Below, one piece after another: positions 54,836 through 64,000 of a stretch of 64,000 nt of DNA. The DNA is taken from NCBI RefSeq assembly GCF_000276665.1, contig NW_004955437.1, positions 4,404,398 to 4,468,397 on the forward strand. Direction: 5' to 3'. The notes beneath the pieces are model-generated. The model saw nothing but the letters and a program-made list of their open reading frames with translations. It did no database searches and had not been told where the DNA came from. Origin of the DNA: Chinchilla lanigera (lineage: Eukaryota > Chordata > Mammalia > Rodentia > Chinchillidae). Within the stretch, counting starts at the first letter, position 1; every line of letters starts with the position of its first letter. The translations under genes and the position numbers were made by a program.

Positions 54836-56189
54836 CTAGAACAAAGCACACAGTGCAATAAAGAAGACTTCGTATCATTTATCATTTCTCTTCCATTGAC
54901 CTCTCCTTTCCCAACTCTTTTTCCCCGCTGGATGTATTTCTACCAGACCAAATGAACTCTAAAATATCTCTTGCAGAACCAAACTTGCCATTAAATCCCT
55001 CATTTTCTGAGCTTCAAAAACTACTGTTCAACTAAAACGATTTTTATTTCCTACTGATTGTGCTCAGTTGATAATTGGAAATGTACTTTAAAAAGCTGGA
55101 ATAAAATTGTACCTTTTCCTTCTTTCACATGATTAAGTACTAAGTGTCAGTTAGATATTCTTTTGCCATCTAACCTTAATAAGAGTATGGCAGGATATTT
55201 TTTTCATTAAGCATGCAGAGTTGTTATTAGAAATGTCAGAAAAAGTTAATATAACCAAAAGCTTTACAGAGCAGGCACCAATGAATACGATTAACTGTGG
55301 TTTCTTAAGATCATGGTTGCTTCGGCGATGGGGATAAAAAGAGTCTTTCCTAATCTAATCAGTGAAAATATCTGACTTTGTGGGAGGGCCATTAAGCACC
55401 TGTCATGTGTTCCTTTTGATAGATCATTCATCAACCATTTTTAAGAAAACAATAGAAACGCCTATGACTGTGGGAACAATAAAATATAACAATTATTGGA
55501 AAATAAGCCAACACATATTCACATTTCGGTTTAGTGGCATATGCCAAGAAAAAACTGATTATGAATATGGGCAGGAACTCATAAAGGGCTCTGAACTTTC
55601 TGCTGCCCACAGTCTAAGAAATGCAGAATAGGAGGGGTGAGGACAAACACCCAGGGTGAAAGAGAACTTAGAGTGAGGTATCAGTCCCCAGAGATGCCAG
55701 TAGCCAGTACCAGAATGCCAGTAGCCATAGGATTCTCATCCAGGGATGCCCATGCCCCTTCATGAGGCGTGGGAGGGGAGAGGCAAAGGAGCGTCAGGGT
55801 CCTCTGGACCCTCCTCAGTGGATGGAATAGGTCTCTATGATGGTGCACCTGTTTCCTTTGGCCACGGACATCTCTGGCTGCACCCCTCTGGGTCACCCCA
55901 GTGAACCGATGAACGGGGACAGCACAAACTCAACAGGAAGCAGTGACAGAAAACTGAACAGTAGAAGTGTGACCCATGTGCGTGTGGAGCAAAGAGCATC
56001 AAAACCACAGCCCAAGGTGCCACGTGCCGACCTTCAGGTATTCTCCCAAATCCTGCTTCTAGAACTGACATTTCTGTGCCTCTCCAAGGCCGTTTTCCTA
56101 TCACTATCCCAAGCCCTTTGACCTCTGCTGGCTGAACAGCGTATGTGCTTTCAATCATGACTACTGTCTTGAAATCCATTCTTTTTGTT

Positions 56190-56412
56190 TCTTTTCTTTT
56201 TTCTTTTCTTTTTCAGTAGTACTGGAGATGGAACTGAGGGCCTTCATACTGAGTTTCATCCACAACTCTTTAAAAATATTTTGATTTACTTTGTTTTGAT
56301 ATAGGGTCTTGCTAGGTGAAAAAGTTGCCCAGGCTGGGCTTGAACTTAGAATCCTCCTGCCTCTGCCTTGTGGTGTGCTGGGATTATAGCTGTGCCTCAT
56401 CACACCTGGCAT
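56190..56412 (-). mobile_element. B1+ID dimeric SINE
   Basis: The plus strand first shows the complement of a decayed ID half (gtagtactggagatggaact gagggcc), then a linker. The complement of B1 follows: atagggtcttgctaggtgaa aaagttgcccaggctgggct and gtgtgctgggattatagctg. Confidence 0.8.
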
Positions 56413-56570
56413 GGAAATTTCCTCCGAAGGAAAAGGGGAATTATAGAAATATTTTTGCAACCTCACAAGTGGGAAATTAAGCCCAGGTATCAGCCACAAT
56501 AGCCCAGGTTTCTGTATTATGTTAACAGCTCCAAACTGCCATGGCCTGCTTAGAGTTCCAAAAGGGAAAC

Positions 56571-56715
56571 GTGCCAGGCATGGTGGCATGTCCCTACAGT
56601 CCCAGCTACAGTCCCAGCTTGGGAAGCTGATATGAGAGGATCACTTGAGCATAGGAGCTTGAGGTCAGTCTGGGCAACATAGCAAAGCCCCATAAAAAAA
56701 TTAAATTAAAACTAA
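56571..56715 (+). mobile_element. B1 SINE
   Basis: Body gtgccaggcatggtggcatg tccctacagtcccagc with a short duplicated ctacagtcccagc, then ttgaggtcagtctgggcaac atagc and an A-rich tail. Confidence 0.85.
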
Positions 56716-57529
56716 TAAATGGAAATAAAGGCTTTACTTGAGATATAGAGACATGCTTGGGGGGAAACCTAGACCCTTGAACATGTAATTTTAGTACTGA
56801 TCTTATTTTGAGTATGATACCATTCCAGCCTAAAATTATCTTTTTACTAAATAGAATTACAGGTTTGTTGCAATTCTATGCATGAGTTTCATTGTTTCCA
56901 GGACCAAGCAGTCTCTTTTCCAGCAACAAAGCTACATTTTTGCTAAGGAAGCCAAGGATGTGATTATAGCCCTATTTACTAACTTAATTTCACCATCATA
57001 TTTTCAAGGACCAAGAGCCAGGATGCTAAAAAGTAACTGATCTTGGAACAAGAAAAAGTTTTAGCCGTGTCTGGGTACAAACTCCCTCCTGGGTAGAAAT
57101 CTACTTGGTGACATCCTGGACATTTAGTTTCTGCCTGATCTTGCTGGTGAAGGGACCCTGGCCAAACCTAGAAAACTCAAATTATCACAAGGGCTTAGAA
57201 GCTCCCTCTGGTAATACCAAGCCGGTGGTTGAGTCATCTAGAGTAAGTTTTATCTCACTTCACATACCATTTAAAAAAATCTTTGAAGGTGGATATTTTC
57301 CCTCATGTACCCATTAACAACCATCTGAAGAGATGAAGCTCTGTCCTTACCATGTTTATTTATCCACTTAAAAATACTTAACATAACTACTCCCACACGA
57401 AGCCATTCATTTCAATATCTTAACCAAATGCCGTGGTTCCCATCTATACAAGGGAAAGAAAAGCATCTCAAGAGGTAAGAAAAACTTTTCATTGTTGCAA
57501 GCACTCGTCACAGGCTAAACATGCTTAAG

Positions 57530-57690
57530 ACTGTAGGTTCTAGAATCAGGTTGCTTTGTGTTCAAATTCCTGCTCTATAATTTAGCTTAGCCTCTACTGG
57601 TACTGCCCAGAGTGCTTTGTGATACGTTTATAAAGCACTTAGTACAGGGTCCGGCGGTAATGAGTCCTCAAAACGGCGGCAACTGCCCCA
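57530..57690 (-). mobile_element. MIR SINE relic
   Basis: Reverse-oriented MIR: aggttctagaatcaggttgc, gtgttcaaattcctgctcta taattt, then tgtgatacgtttataaagca cttagtacagggtccggcgg. Confidence 0.8.
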
Positions 57691-58473
57691 TTATGATCTC
57701 ATGCAAATGACTGGGAAAGCGGTGTGCTGCTTGGAAATCTCCAGACTAGGAACTGGCTGCTTACAAACACGAATGCTGCTAATTGCTCTACCTCATTCCA
57801 TCAGTTCCAGAAGTGATTAAAAATCACTTGCATTAGCAGGCCATCTATCTATCCACTGTTAACACATGCTAAGCATCTTGAGGAATAGGAAGCCACTGAT
57901 TTCAGCCTTGACGATGTTAGAATTTTTGTGCAAGTGGAAGGCAGCGGGCATAGGAGGAGTCGGTATGGAACTGGGTCACCGTGAAAGCTTTGACAAAGGA
58001 TGAATTCCCTTGCGAAAGAAATTTTAAAAGGAGACAACAGGCCAGCATCATGGCAAATGATGTTTTCTTGGATGTTTTTAACTTTTGAAGGATGCCTGGG
58101 GTAACAGAACAAGAGACACGGAGTTTAGCAGCATCATTAAGCGGCATTCATCATCTGTCTCATTTTCGACCACAGGCGAACTATTGTTTTTCATGGTCAT
58201 CAGACTTAGGTGTTAAGATCCACAAACAAATGATTAGGCTGGTGCTTCATGTACTCAGTCAAATACAATGTTCCCATGGCCAACTCTAGGAGAGGAAGGA
58301 CAGCAAGAGAACTCTATGCTGTATCGCCCGATCTCGCAGCAGGTAGGAGGCCTGTAGCCAGGTAGCCTGGGGCTCCCAGCTGCCAAGCACATCTTTACCC
58401 ATACCTGGGGATGTAGAACAGTGATACAGGACCATAGCTACACCTGTACTACGGTATCGGCCCCTGACCTTTT

Positions 58474-58570
58474 TTTTTTTTTTTTGGCTTTTTTCTGGTA
58501 CCGGGAATCGAACTCACAACCTTGCGCTTGTCAGGTAGGTGCTGTGCCTCTGAGCTAAATCCCCAGCCCT
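58474..58570 (-). mobile_element. ID-type SINE
   Basis: A T run, then ctggtaccgggaatcgaact, cttgcgcttgtcaggtaggt gctg and gagctaaatccccagccct. Target-site duplications ccctgacctttt lie at 58462-58473 and 58571-58582. Confidence 0.95.
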
Positions 58571-59061
58571 CCCTGACCTTTTATGGAGGAGCTAAACTTG
58601 CTATTTGGAATCCCTTAAAACCCCAGGGTCCTCGCAGAGGGGGTCCATGAGGTTAGTCTCTCTCTCTCTCTTTTTTTAATATTAGTTGATGCTTTTCTTC
58701 TTTAATGAGTACACAGTGCGTTTACTGGAGGCTACATGACATATAACAAACCAGATGCAAATGCAGGGATAAGAATACAGCTTCCTTCTATTAATCCAGA
58801 CGGTTAAGAGATTTGCAAAAGGGCCAAAGGACTAATTTTCTCAATGAATTTTTTTTATCTTGGATAATATACTTTTAAAAAATAAAATTTTTTTTATGTT
58901 TGCATGTAACAGGTTTCCTACTGTTCTTTTAAAATAATATTTTTAAAAATTTTAGTATACATTTCTAATGTATTCAGTATCAGTAGATATTATAAACAAA
59001 AGCTATTTGGGATCCTTAATCATCTTGTAAAGGGGTCTTGAGATAAGAAAAAAGTTTTTTT

Positions 59062-59164
59062 GGGGGGCTGGGGATTTAGCTCAGCGGCAAAAGCACCTGC
59101 CTGGCAAGCGCAAGGTCGTGAGTTCGGTTCCCGGTACAGGAGAAAAACCAAAAAAAAAAAAAAA
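59062..59164 (+). mobile_element. ID-type SINE (young)
   Basis: Body ggggctggggatttagctca through gtgagttcggttcccggtac with tail aggagaaaaaccaaaaaa. Flanks aagaaaaaagttttttt and aagaaaaaggttttttttt form a near-perfect target-site duplication. Confidence 0.95.
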
Positions 59165-59414
59165 AGAAAAAGGTTTTTTTTTGAGGAAAGTCTTTAAAGT
59201 CCATCTAGTCACCACACACAGGGCACTGAGCTTGATTTCAGAATAAGGCAGGTGTTAGTGAGCAAGCTAACGTGGGAGGTTAAGGAAGCCGGAAATCACT
59301 GCCATCTATTCTGGGGGAGTGGATCCATTTAAATGGCTCCCATTCCTGTGTGTAGCTAAAAGCACTAAGGGAATGAAAGGCCTGGGGCCAGAGACAGAAA
59401 CAAAAGCTTACTAA

Positions 59415-59755
59415 AAAGAAATGACACATGTCTTCCCGCTGAGAGTTTTCCACATCTATTACGTTCACAAGGTTTCTCACGGTGTGAGTTCTCTGGTGTC
59501 TGGTAAGAGAACGGGTGTGGCTGAAAGGTCATCTCTTAGTATCTGATGTTAAATAAGATGCGTCTTCCAACCCAAAGTCTTCCCATATACGTACACTTCC
59601 AGATTCTCTCTCCGGTACGCAGCTTTGAGGTTTGCTTTTGGGTGTACGCCGGCTGAAAGTTTTCCTGTATCTGCTGAATTCATAGAGTTTTTTTCCCAGC
59701 AGTGGGGAAAAGCCTTAGCACTGTAGTGACTGAGGTGTAGCCTTTAGTCACATAC
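59415..59755 (-). pseudogene. Decayed C2H2 zinc-finger pseudogene fragment
   Basis: In shifting minus-strand frames I read pieces of a tandem C2H2 array. They are a KTFSR...PKANLKAAYRTGER-like piece (about 59610-59680), YGKTLGWKTHLI (about 59555-59590), and SLTRHQRTHT (about 59480-59515). One base lost relative to the usual linker then gives EKPCERNRCGK. The HTGEKP-type linker, the TRHQRTH end of a finger and the C..CGK start are hallmarks of KRAB-type zinc-finger genes. At least two frameshifts, lost cysteines and its position inside a DNAH8 intron show it is dead. The parent gene cannot be named. Confidence 0.7.
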
Positions 59756-60156
59756 TATTTCTTTAAAAAAAAAAATCATGTAACTTAAAAAGAAAAAAAA
59801 GAAATAACAGAGCAGGTTTGGGGAGGAAAGGTGAGGAGAGGCATCTCGCCTGGAGGGTTTCAGATGTCTGCACAGCCAAAGCAGGAACCCAGAGATGGGA
59901 ACGGGGTGCAGACCAGGCCAGCGAAGGAGGAAGTGGAGTAGGAAGGGAGCAGAGACGGTGCTGGAGAAAGTGGAGGTCATAATCCGCAAGATGTGCCGGA
60001 AAAGGCAAGAAAGAGAAGACCGAAAGGTAAAGGAAAGCTGGAATCAGGGACGGCATGAGCAGAGAGAGGGCAGGGTGGGACCACAGTGGTCCAGAGTCGT
60101 GCTCAGCTTTGTGGGATGACCCCGCACACGGGTGGTGGGGGGTGGGCAGGGCTTAC

Positions 60157-60313
60157 CTCATGGGGAACGTAGTCAGGGGGCAGCTTGCTCAGCATATCCT
60201 CAGACAACCTGTAAACGATGGCTTCCCGCGTCTCTCCCACTCCACCTCCGCTCTCTTTGGGCTGAATGTTGGTGATTGTCTCAAGCACAGCGGAAGCCGT
60301 GTTACTCTGATAC
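60157..60313 (-). CDS. DNAH8: DNAH8 exon, fifth from the end
   Basis: This 157-bp exon supplies the last base of a split codon and then 52 codons: [40 protein letters not shown] and [12 protein letters not shown]. The Q.....L.T....QP pattern followed by a LP.DY motif is typical of the AAA6 region of axonemal dyneins. The acceptor is TCCTATCAG before GTATCA; the donor is GAG before GTAAGC. It is the most upstream DNAH8 exon in the window; no exon encoding the preceding segment is recognised in the remaining 3.7 kb. Confidence 0.95.
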
Positions 60314-60418
60314 CTGATAGGAAGAGTGACTGTTTAGAATGTAACAGAAATAGAGCCTTGGAAATAATTATCAAAGTTAAGATGAACTAATAGGAGCTGT
60401 AAGAGCAAAGCCAGCTAT

Positions 60419-60555
60419 AGGAAGGAAGGAAGGGAAGGAAGGAAGGAAGAAAGGGAAGAAGAGAGGAAGGGGAGAGGGAGGGAAGAAGGAAGGGAGGGAG
60501 GAGAGGAGGAAGGAAAGGACAGAGGGAGGGAGGGAGGGAGGGAAAGAAAGAAAGA
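60419..60555. repeat. (GGAA)n/(GGGA)n polypurine microsatellite
   Basis: About 137 bases are almost pure purine on the plus strand: aggaaggaagggaaggaagg, then gagagggagggaagaagg and similar. Confidence 0.93.
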
Positions 60556-61264
60556 CAATATAACCTACAGGAATAGGTTATAACCTACAGGAATAAAATA
60601 TTTAAGGTCCTATTTACTGCCTCCTACTGGAACACCACAGACATGAAAAGCTCTCCATCTCTGGGAAAGAGATGCCACAAGTGTCGTTGGGGATCCACAC
60701 GGGTGCTTGACAACCCTGACTGTCACCAGCCTAGGCACCTTGGGTGGGACCATGAGCACATTTCCTTCTATTCTCCTCTGCTCAGGGGCAGGTCGTGAGA
60801 GTCTAGTATGATATGACAAATTGGTTAGAGCAAAAAAAATCTATTCCTATCTCCACATTGAATTATTCATTATTAAAATTTCCTTGGTCCTTTCTGTTTT
60901 GTTTTCCCATTTTCTAATTTGTTTTATGATTTCCAAGGCAATTTCCTGGCACACATCTTAGCCACTCATCCTTAAAACCCACTTAGTCACCATACACCAG
61001 GCCCTGAGCTAGGTTTCAGAATATGACAATGGACAACACATAGTCCTGCTCTCTAGCACAGGAAGTGTGTATTACAATTACACAACACCATTGCAGAAAG
61101 TCCTGTGGAAAAAAAGGACGGGTGCTTTAAGCAAGTTTGCTCTCTCTTTTAGGTTGACCAGATGCCCTGAGGTACAAGAATTTAGACTTTATCCTTTATC
61201 CTGAGATATTGGCAAGGTGTTATCTGGACACCCATATGTTTGTATACGTGCATGAACATTCATG

Positions 61265-61288
61265 GTGTGTGTGTGTGTGTGTGTGTGT
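61265..61288. repeat. (GT)n microsatellite
   Basis: About 12 GT units, followed by an interrupted atgtgtc. Confidence 0.95.
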
Positions 61289-62570
61289 ATGTGTCAGTGG
61301 CAAAAGACCAGACAAAGTCCCTTAAAAAGTCACATGTGAGCTGAGATCTGAAGGATGAGCAGGTCAGTGAGGCAGTAGGTGGAATGGGAGGTCATTCAGG
61401 CAGAAGGAGGAAGTGAGGATGATTTCAGCGCATTTGAAAATGGAGTCAAGGCCGGTAAGGTTGGAGTCAGTGAGCTAGAAGAAGAGAGGAAAAGGGGAAG
61501 AGGGACTCCACATGTGGGGTCGCGCAGGCTACCCTAATGATTCTAAACTTGACCCTAAAGACAACAGGCAACCACTGGAGACCTCCCAAGCTAGCGTGTG
61601 GCACAGCAAGAGCGTGTTTAAACATATTTTTCAACTCCTATAAACATCAAATACTTTGACTTGGGGAGGGGCATTTTTTTCATTTGTAATTTTTGTACCT
61701 GTTCAAATGTATTCCACATTCACGTTCCCTTTTATGGGTGTCAGAGTCAAGTGAAAAAGGAATTCAGCAAATACTTGAGAGGAGTGATTTTCTGTTTTAG
61801 TTTATTAGAGCAGAAATGTCTCTGTAATGTGGTACCGTGCCTTAAAATTTTATATTTGCACACCTTTAGTTATAGCATTTCACTTTTAAGAATTCATCTT
61901 AAAAATCAGACATTTCTAGTCTTGACATGTATTAGTACAGATGCTGCCAAGAACCACCCTTCTAAAAAAACCTAAACATGAAGGGTAAGAAAAACAACCT
62001 TTCCTACACACCAATGAACTGGAAAAACATTAAGTAAGCCTTAAGGTCAAACAAAATATAGAGTAAAAACTAGAATCCAGAGAAATAAGTCATATTTTCC
62101 CCGGGGAGCATCAACTAACCGAGGCGGCTGTGAATTTCTCTTTGCACATCATGGTGAGGCAGGGGAAAGCCCTCATATCCAAGGTGGGAGTCGCGTAGGA
62201 AAATCTAATATAAATCTGAAACACCATAAGACTATGTTGTCTGTGTAGGGGTTGACTAGAAAGAATCCACCTGTCACAAGGGGATAGGAGGAAACTTGTT
62301 CCGGCTAGCTTGCCCCTGAATAGGGAAAAAGTAGTTCCCCAAAATTCTTAATTCGCCAAGTTTGTGACATTAACTAACACTCATTCATATTACCTCTGCA
62401 ATTTGAAGAAACTCAAGCTATGAATTTAATCCATGGTGATCTTAGGAGGTTCTAGTGGTACCTGATTAAAATAAACACAAATCTTCCCTGGTAAAATAGA
62501 CCTTCAATTCAGGATTCAAAGAATCCAACCGTTAATTTCCAATTGACATGAGCCCATAGTCCATAGTTTA

Positions 62571-62652
62571 AAAACTGAGGCAGCTCAGTGGTACAGCATG
62601 AGTAAGTTCCTGGATTTAATTACCACCACCATAAAAAAATAAATAAATAAAA
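62571..62652 (+). mobile_element. Decayed ID-like SINE
   Basis: The stretch gaggcagctcagtggtacag catgagtaagttcctgg, then aataaataaataa, keeps the ID A-box and an A-rich tail. The rest is lost. Confidence 0.55.
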
Positions 62653-62904
62653 CATTTTAAATGTAGAGAGAAGCAAGGAACTCCGAGAAGGAGCTAACAT
62701 GAACAACAGAAACCAAAACCATACCTACAAAGATCTTAGTAAATTGTTGGATGCAGGTCATAAAGTATGTTTTTACTGTATTTAACTTTAAAAGGTAACT
62801 GATAATAAGTATTAAATAGGAAGCTATAAATGTGAGTTGTGTAGCTGAAAAAGAACCAAACAGAACTTCTGCAAACAAAAAGTAAATAAAATTTAAAACC
62901 TTTA

Positions 62905-63487
62905 TTGTTTTATTGCTGCTGTAACAAACTACTACAAAATCAGCAACTTGTATATAAATTTATCATCTTATAGAACTGTAGCACAACACAAGTCTCACTG
63001 GTCTAAAATTAAGGGGCTGGTGATGTAGCTCAGTGGCACAGCACCTGCGTGGCAAGCACAAGGTTCTGAGTTCGATTCCCAGTACCAAAAACAAAACTAA
63101 GCTAAACTAAAGTAAAATTAAGGGTCTTGCGGCAAAGCTAACTTCCTTTCTGTAGGGATAGATCTATGTCCTTGTTTATGTGATTGGTTGGTAGAACCCA
63201 CTTTCTTATAGTTGAGTTAAAGATCTCAGCTCTCCTAACCCTAATCTCTCTTCTCCCTGTTGCTTTGTCTCTCTGACCCACCTTTTGACCTACTCTTCCA
63301 CTTTTAAGGCTCTCATGATTAGACTGGACCCACCTGGATAATCTAGGATAACATTCCTATATCAGGATCCTTAACCTTAATCACATGTGTAAAGTCTTGC
63401 CATGTAAGATGACATATTCACAGGTTCTAGAGATTAGGAGATAGACATATTTAAGGGTCCATTATTCTGCCTACCATAACAGATTAG
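62905..63487 (-). mobile_element. MLT1-like MaLR LTR with nested ID SINE
   Basis: The plus strand begins ttgttttattgctgctgtaa caaactactac and continues gtctcactggtctaaaatta agg. After the inner SINE it goes on with gactggacccacctggataa tctaggataac, aaccttaatcacatgtgtaa ag, and cacaggttctagagattagg. It ends attattctgcctaccata. This is the complement of an MLT1 (B to D-like) LTR. Confidence 0.75.
63013..63112 (+). mobile_element. ID-type SINE nested in the MLT1 LTR
   Basis: Body ggctggtgatgtagctcagt ggcacagcacctgcg and gagttcgattcccagtacca. Target-site duplications taaaattaagg lie at 63004-63014 (overlapping the start) and 63113-63123. Confidence 0.93.
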
Positions 63488-64000
63488 ATATAGCCAAAGA
63501 GAGCATTAGAAAAATGGAAATAAATTCTGGTGATGTTTCACAAAAGAGAAAATAAAAGAAAAATATGAAAGAAAAGTTGAGAGACATGTAAACTAGTGTG
63601 ATAAGCTCTACTAGACATTTCAGCAAAGCTTCAGAAAGACAGAGTGAAAAAGAAAATACGGCAGGAGAACAAAATAACAACTACAAATTGGATGAACCCC
63701 AAGTAGGATAAACAAACAAACAAATAAATAAATAGCAATACATATATAGACATATCATAGTGAAACTATGGAAACAAAGAATGGCCAGAGATTTTTTTAA
63801 AACCCAAATTATCTTGGAAAAAAAAACAATTAAATTGATAGCCACATCCTCGAGAGTAGCAACAAAACTAGAAGAAAATAGTGTTTTTCATATACTAAAA
63901 TAAAATTATATGCTTAGAATTGTATACCAAGCAAAACCGTATTTTTTAAAGACAAGAAAAGAGATTTGTGTAGACATTTCACCAAAGAAGTTGTACGAAT

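Larger units (their letters stand above)
54836..60156 (-). other. DNAH8 intron (5.3 kb)
   Basis: AT-rich intron with B1-type SINEs at 56190 and 56571, a MIR at 57530, ID SINEs at 58474 and 59062, and a zinc-finger pseudogene fragment at 59415-59755. No other coding exon is recognised. Confidence 0.8.
37513..60313 (-). other. DNAH8: DNAH8 gene, partial (last five coding exons)
   Basis: Five exons encode the last 300 or so residues of dynein axonemal heavy chain 8. This is the very large outer-arm dynein motor subunit of sperm flagella, where loss causes male infertility with multiple flagellar defects in humans. The part seen belongs to AAA6 and the C-terminal domain of the motor. Exons join in frame (phases 2-0, 0-0, 0-1, 1-0, 0-stop) with GT/AG borders and end in TAA. 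It is assigned to DNAH8 rather than DNAH5 or another paralogue because of the close match to the human DNAH8 C-terminus (ending [11 protein letters not shown]) and its place next to GLP1R. The upstream exons lie right of the window. Confidence 0.95.
60314..64000 (-). other. DNAH8 intron, partial, right edge
   Basis: AT-rich intron with a polypurine tract, a GT microsatellite, an old repeat-like stretch (61000-61620), a decayed ID SINE (62571) and an MLT1 LTR with a nested ID SINE. No further DNAH8 exon is recognised before the edge. Confidence 0.75.

Noticed and set aside
61000..61620. A single-copy gene-like stretch
   Set aside because: Phrases such as gctgagatctgaaggatgag and caggcagaaggaggaag resemble common ancient interspersed repeats in mammalian introns; no frame is conserved.
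62100..62220. Possible further DNAH8 exon
   Set aside because: The stretch looked less AT-rich, but no frame matches the dynein segment expected before the 60157-60313 exon, and splice borders do not fit.

Overview
This is a 64 kb piece of a mammalian nuclear genome, almost certainly from a rodent. It has short exons bounded by GT/AG splice sites, long introns, abundant tRNA-Ala-derived ID-type SINEs, B1-type (7SL-derived) SINEs and B1+ID dimers, MIR, L2 and L1 relics, MaLR/MLT1 LTR remnants, CA/CT/GGAA microsatellites and a CpG-rich promoter-like region broken by a run of N. The mixture of B1, ID and B1+ID dimers argues for a rodent, and the ID and dimer forms look unlike those of mouse or rat. 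The exact species cannot be fixed from the sequence alone.

Two genes are present, both on the minus strand and both cut by the window edges. From the left, positions 2497-13775 hold six coding exons (exons 2 to 7) of GLP1R, the glucagon-like peptide-1 receptor. They cover the peptide-binding ectodomain and the first part of the seven-helix bundle, up to the end of TM3/ICL2. Exons 8-13 lie beyond the left edge. Exon 1 (signal peptide) is not visible and probably falls in or next to the 575-base assembly gap at 20106-20680, inside a CpG-rich island. All visible splice phases join correctly, so the gene appears intact.

The interval from about 21 to 37.5 kb is intergenic. It contains a processed RPS2 pseudogene, an MLT1 LTR, an L1 3' fragment, several SINEs and MIRs, a long CT microsatellite, and a 62-bp segment duplicated about 1 kb away inside an old SINE.

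From 37513 to 60313 lie the last five coding exons of DNAH8, the axonemal dynein heavy chain 8, ending at a TAA stop. They encode the C-terminal end of the motor. The rest of the gene continues past the right edge. Its introns hold a MaLR element with both LTR-like ends, nested SINEs, an L2/CR1 relic, a decayed C2H2 zinc-finger pseudogene and several repeat-poor, AT-rich stretches that could be conserved regulatory DNA.

The order DNAH8 then GLP1R on the same strand matches what is known for the human 6p21.2 region. The two genes are not functionally linked: one is a sperm-flagellum motor, the other a metabolic hormone receptor. I see no operon-like, CRISPR-like or otherwise new system. The most interesting points are coding variants in the GLP1R ectodomain (Ser at position 33 and an added Asn-Leu-Thr sequon at 49), an 81-bp in-frame stop-free intron in DNAH8, the templated-looking 62-bp duplication, and several nested retroelements.
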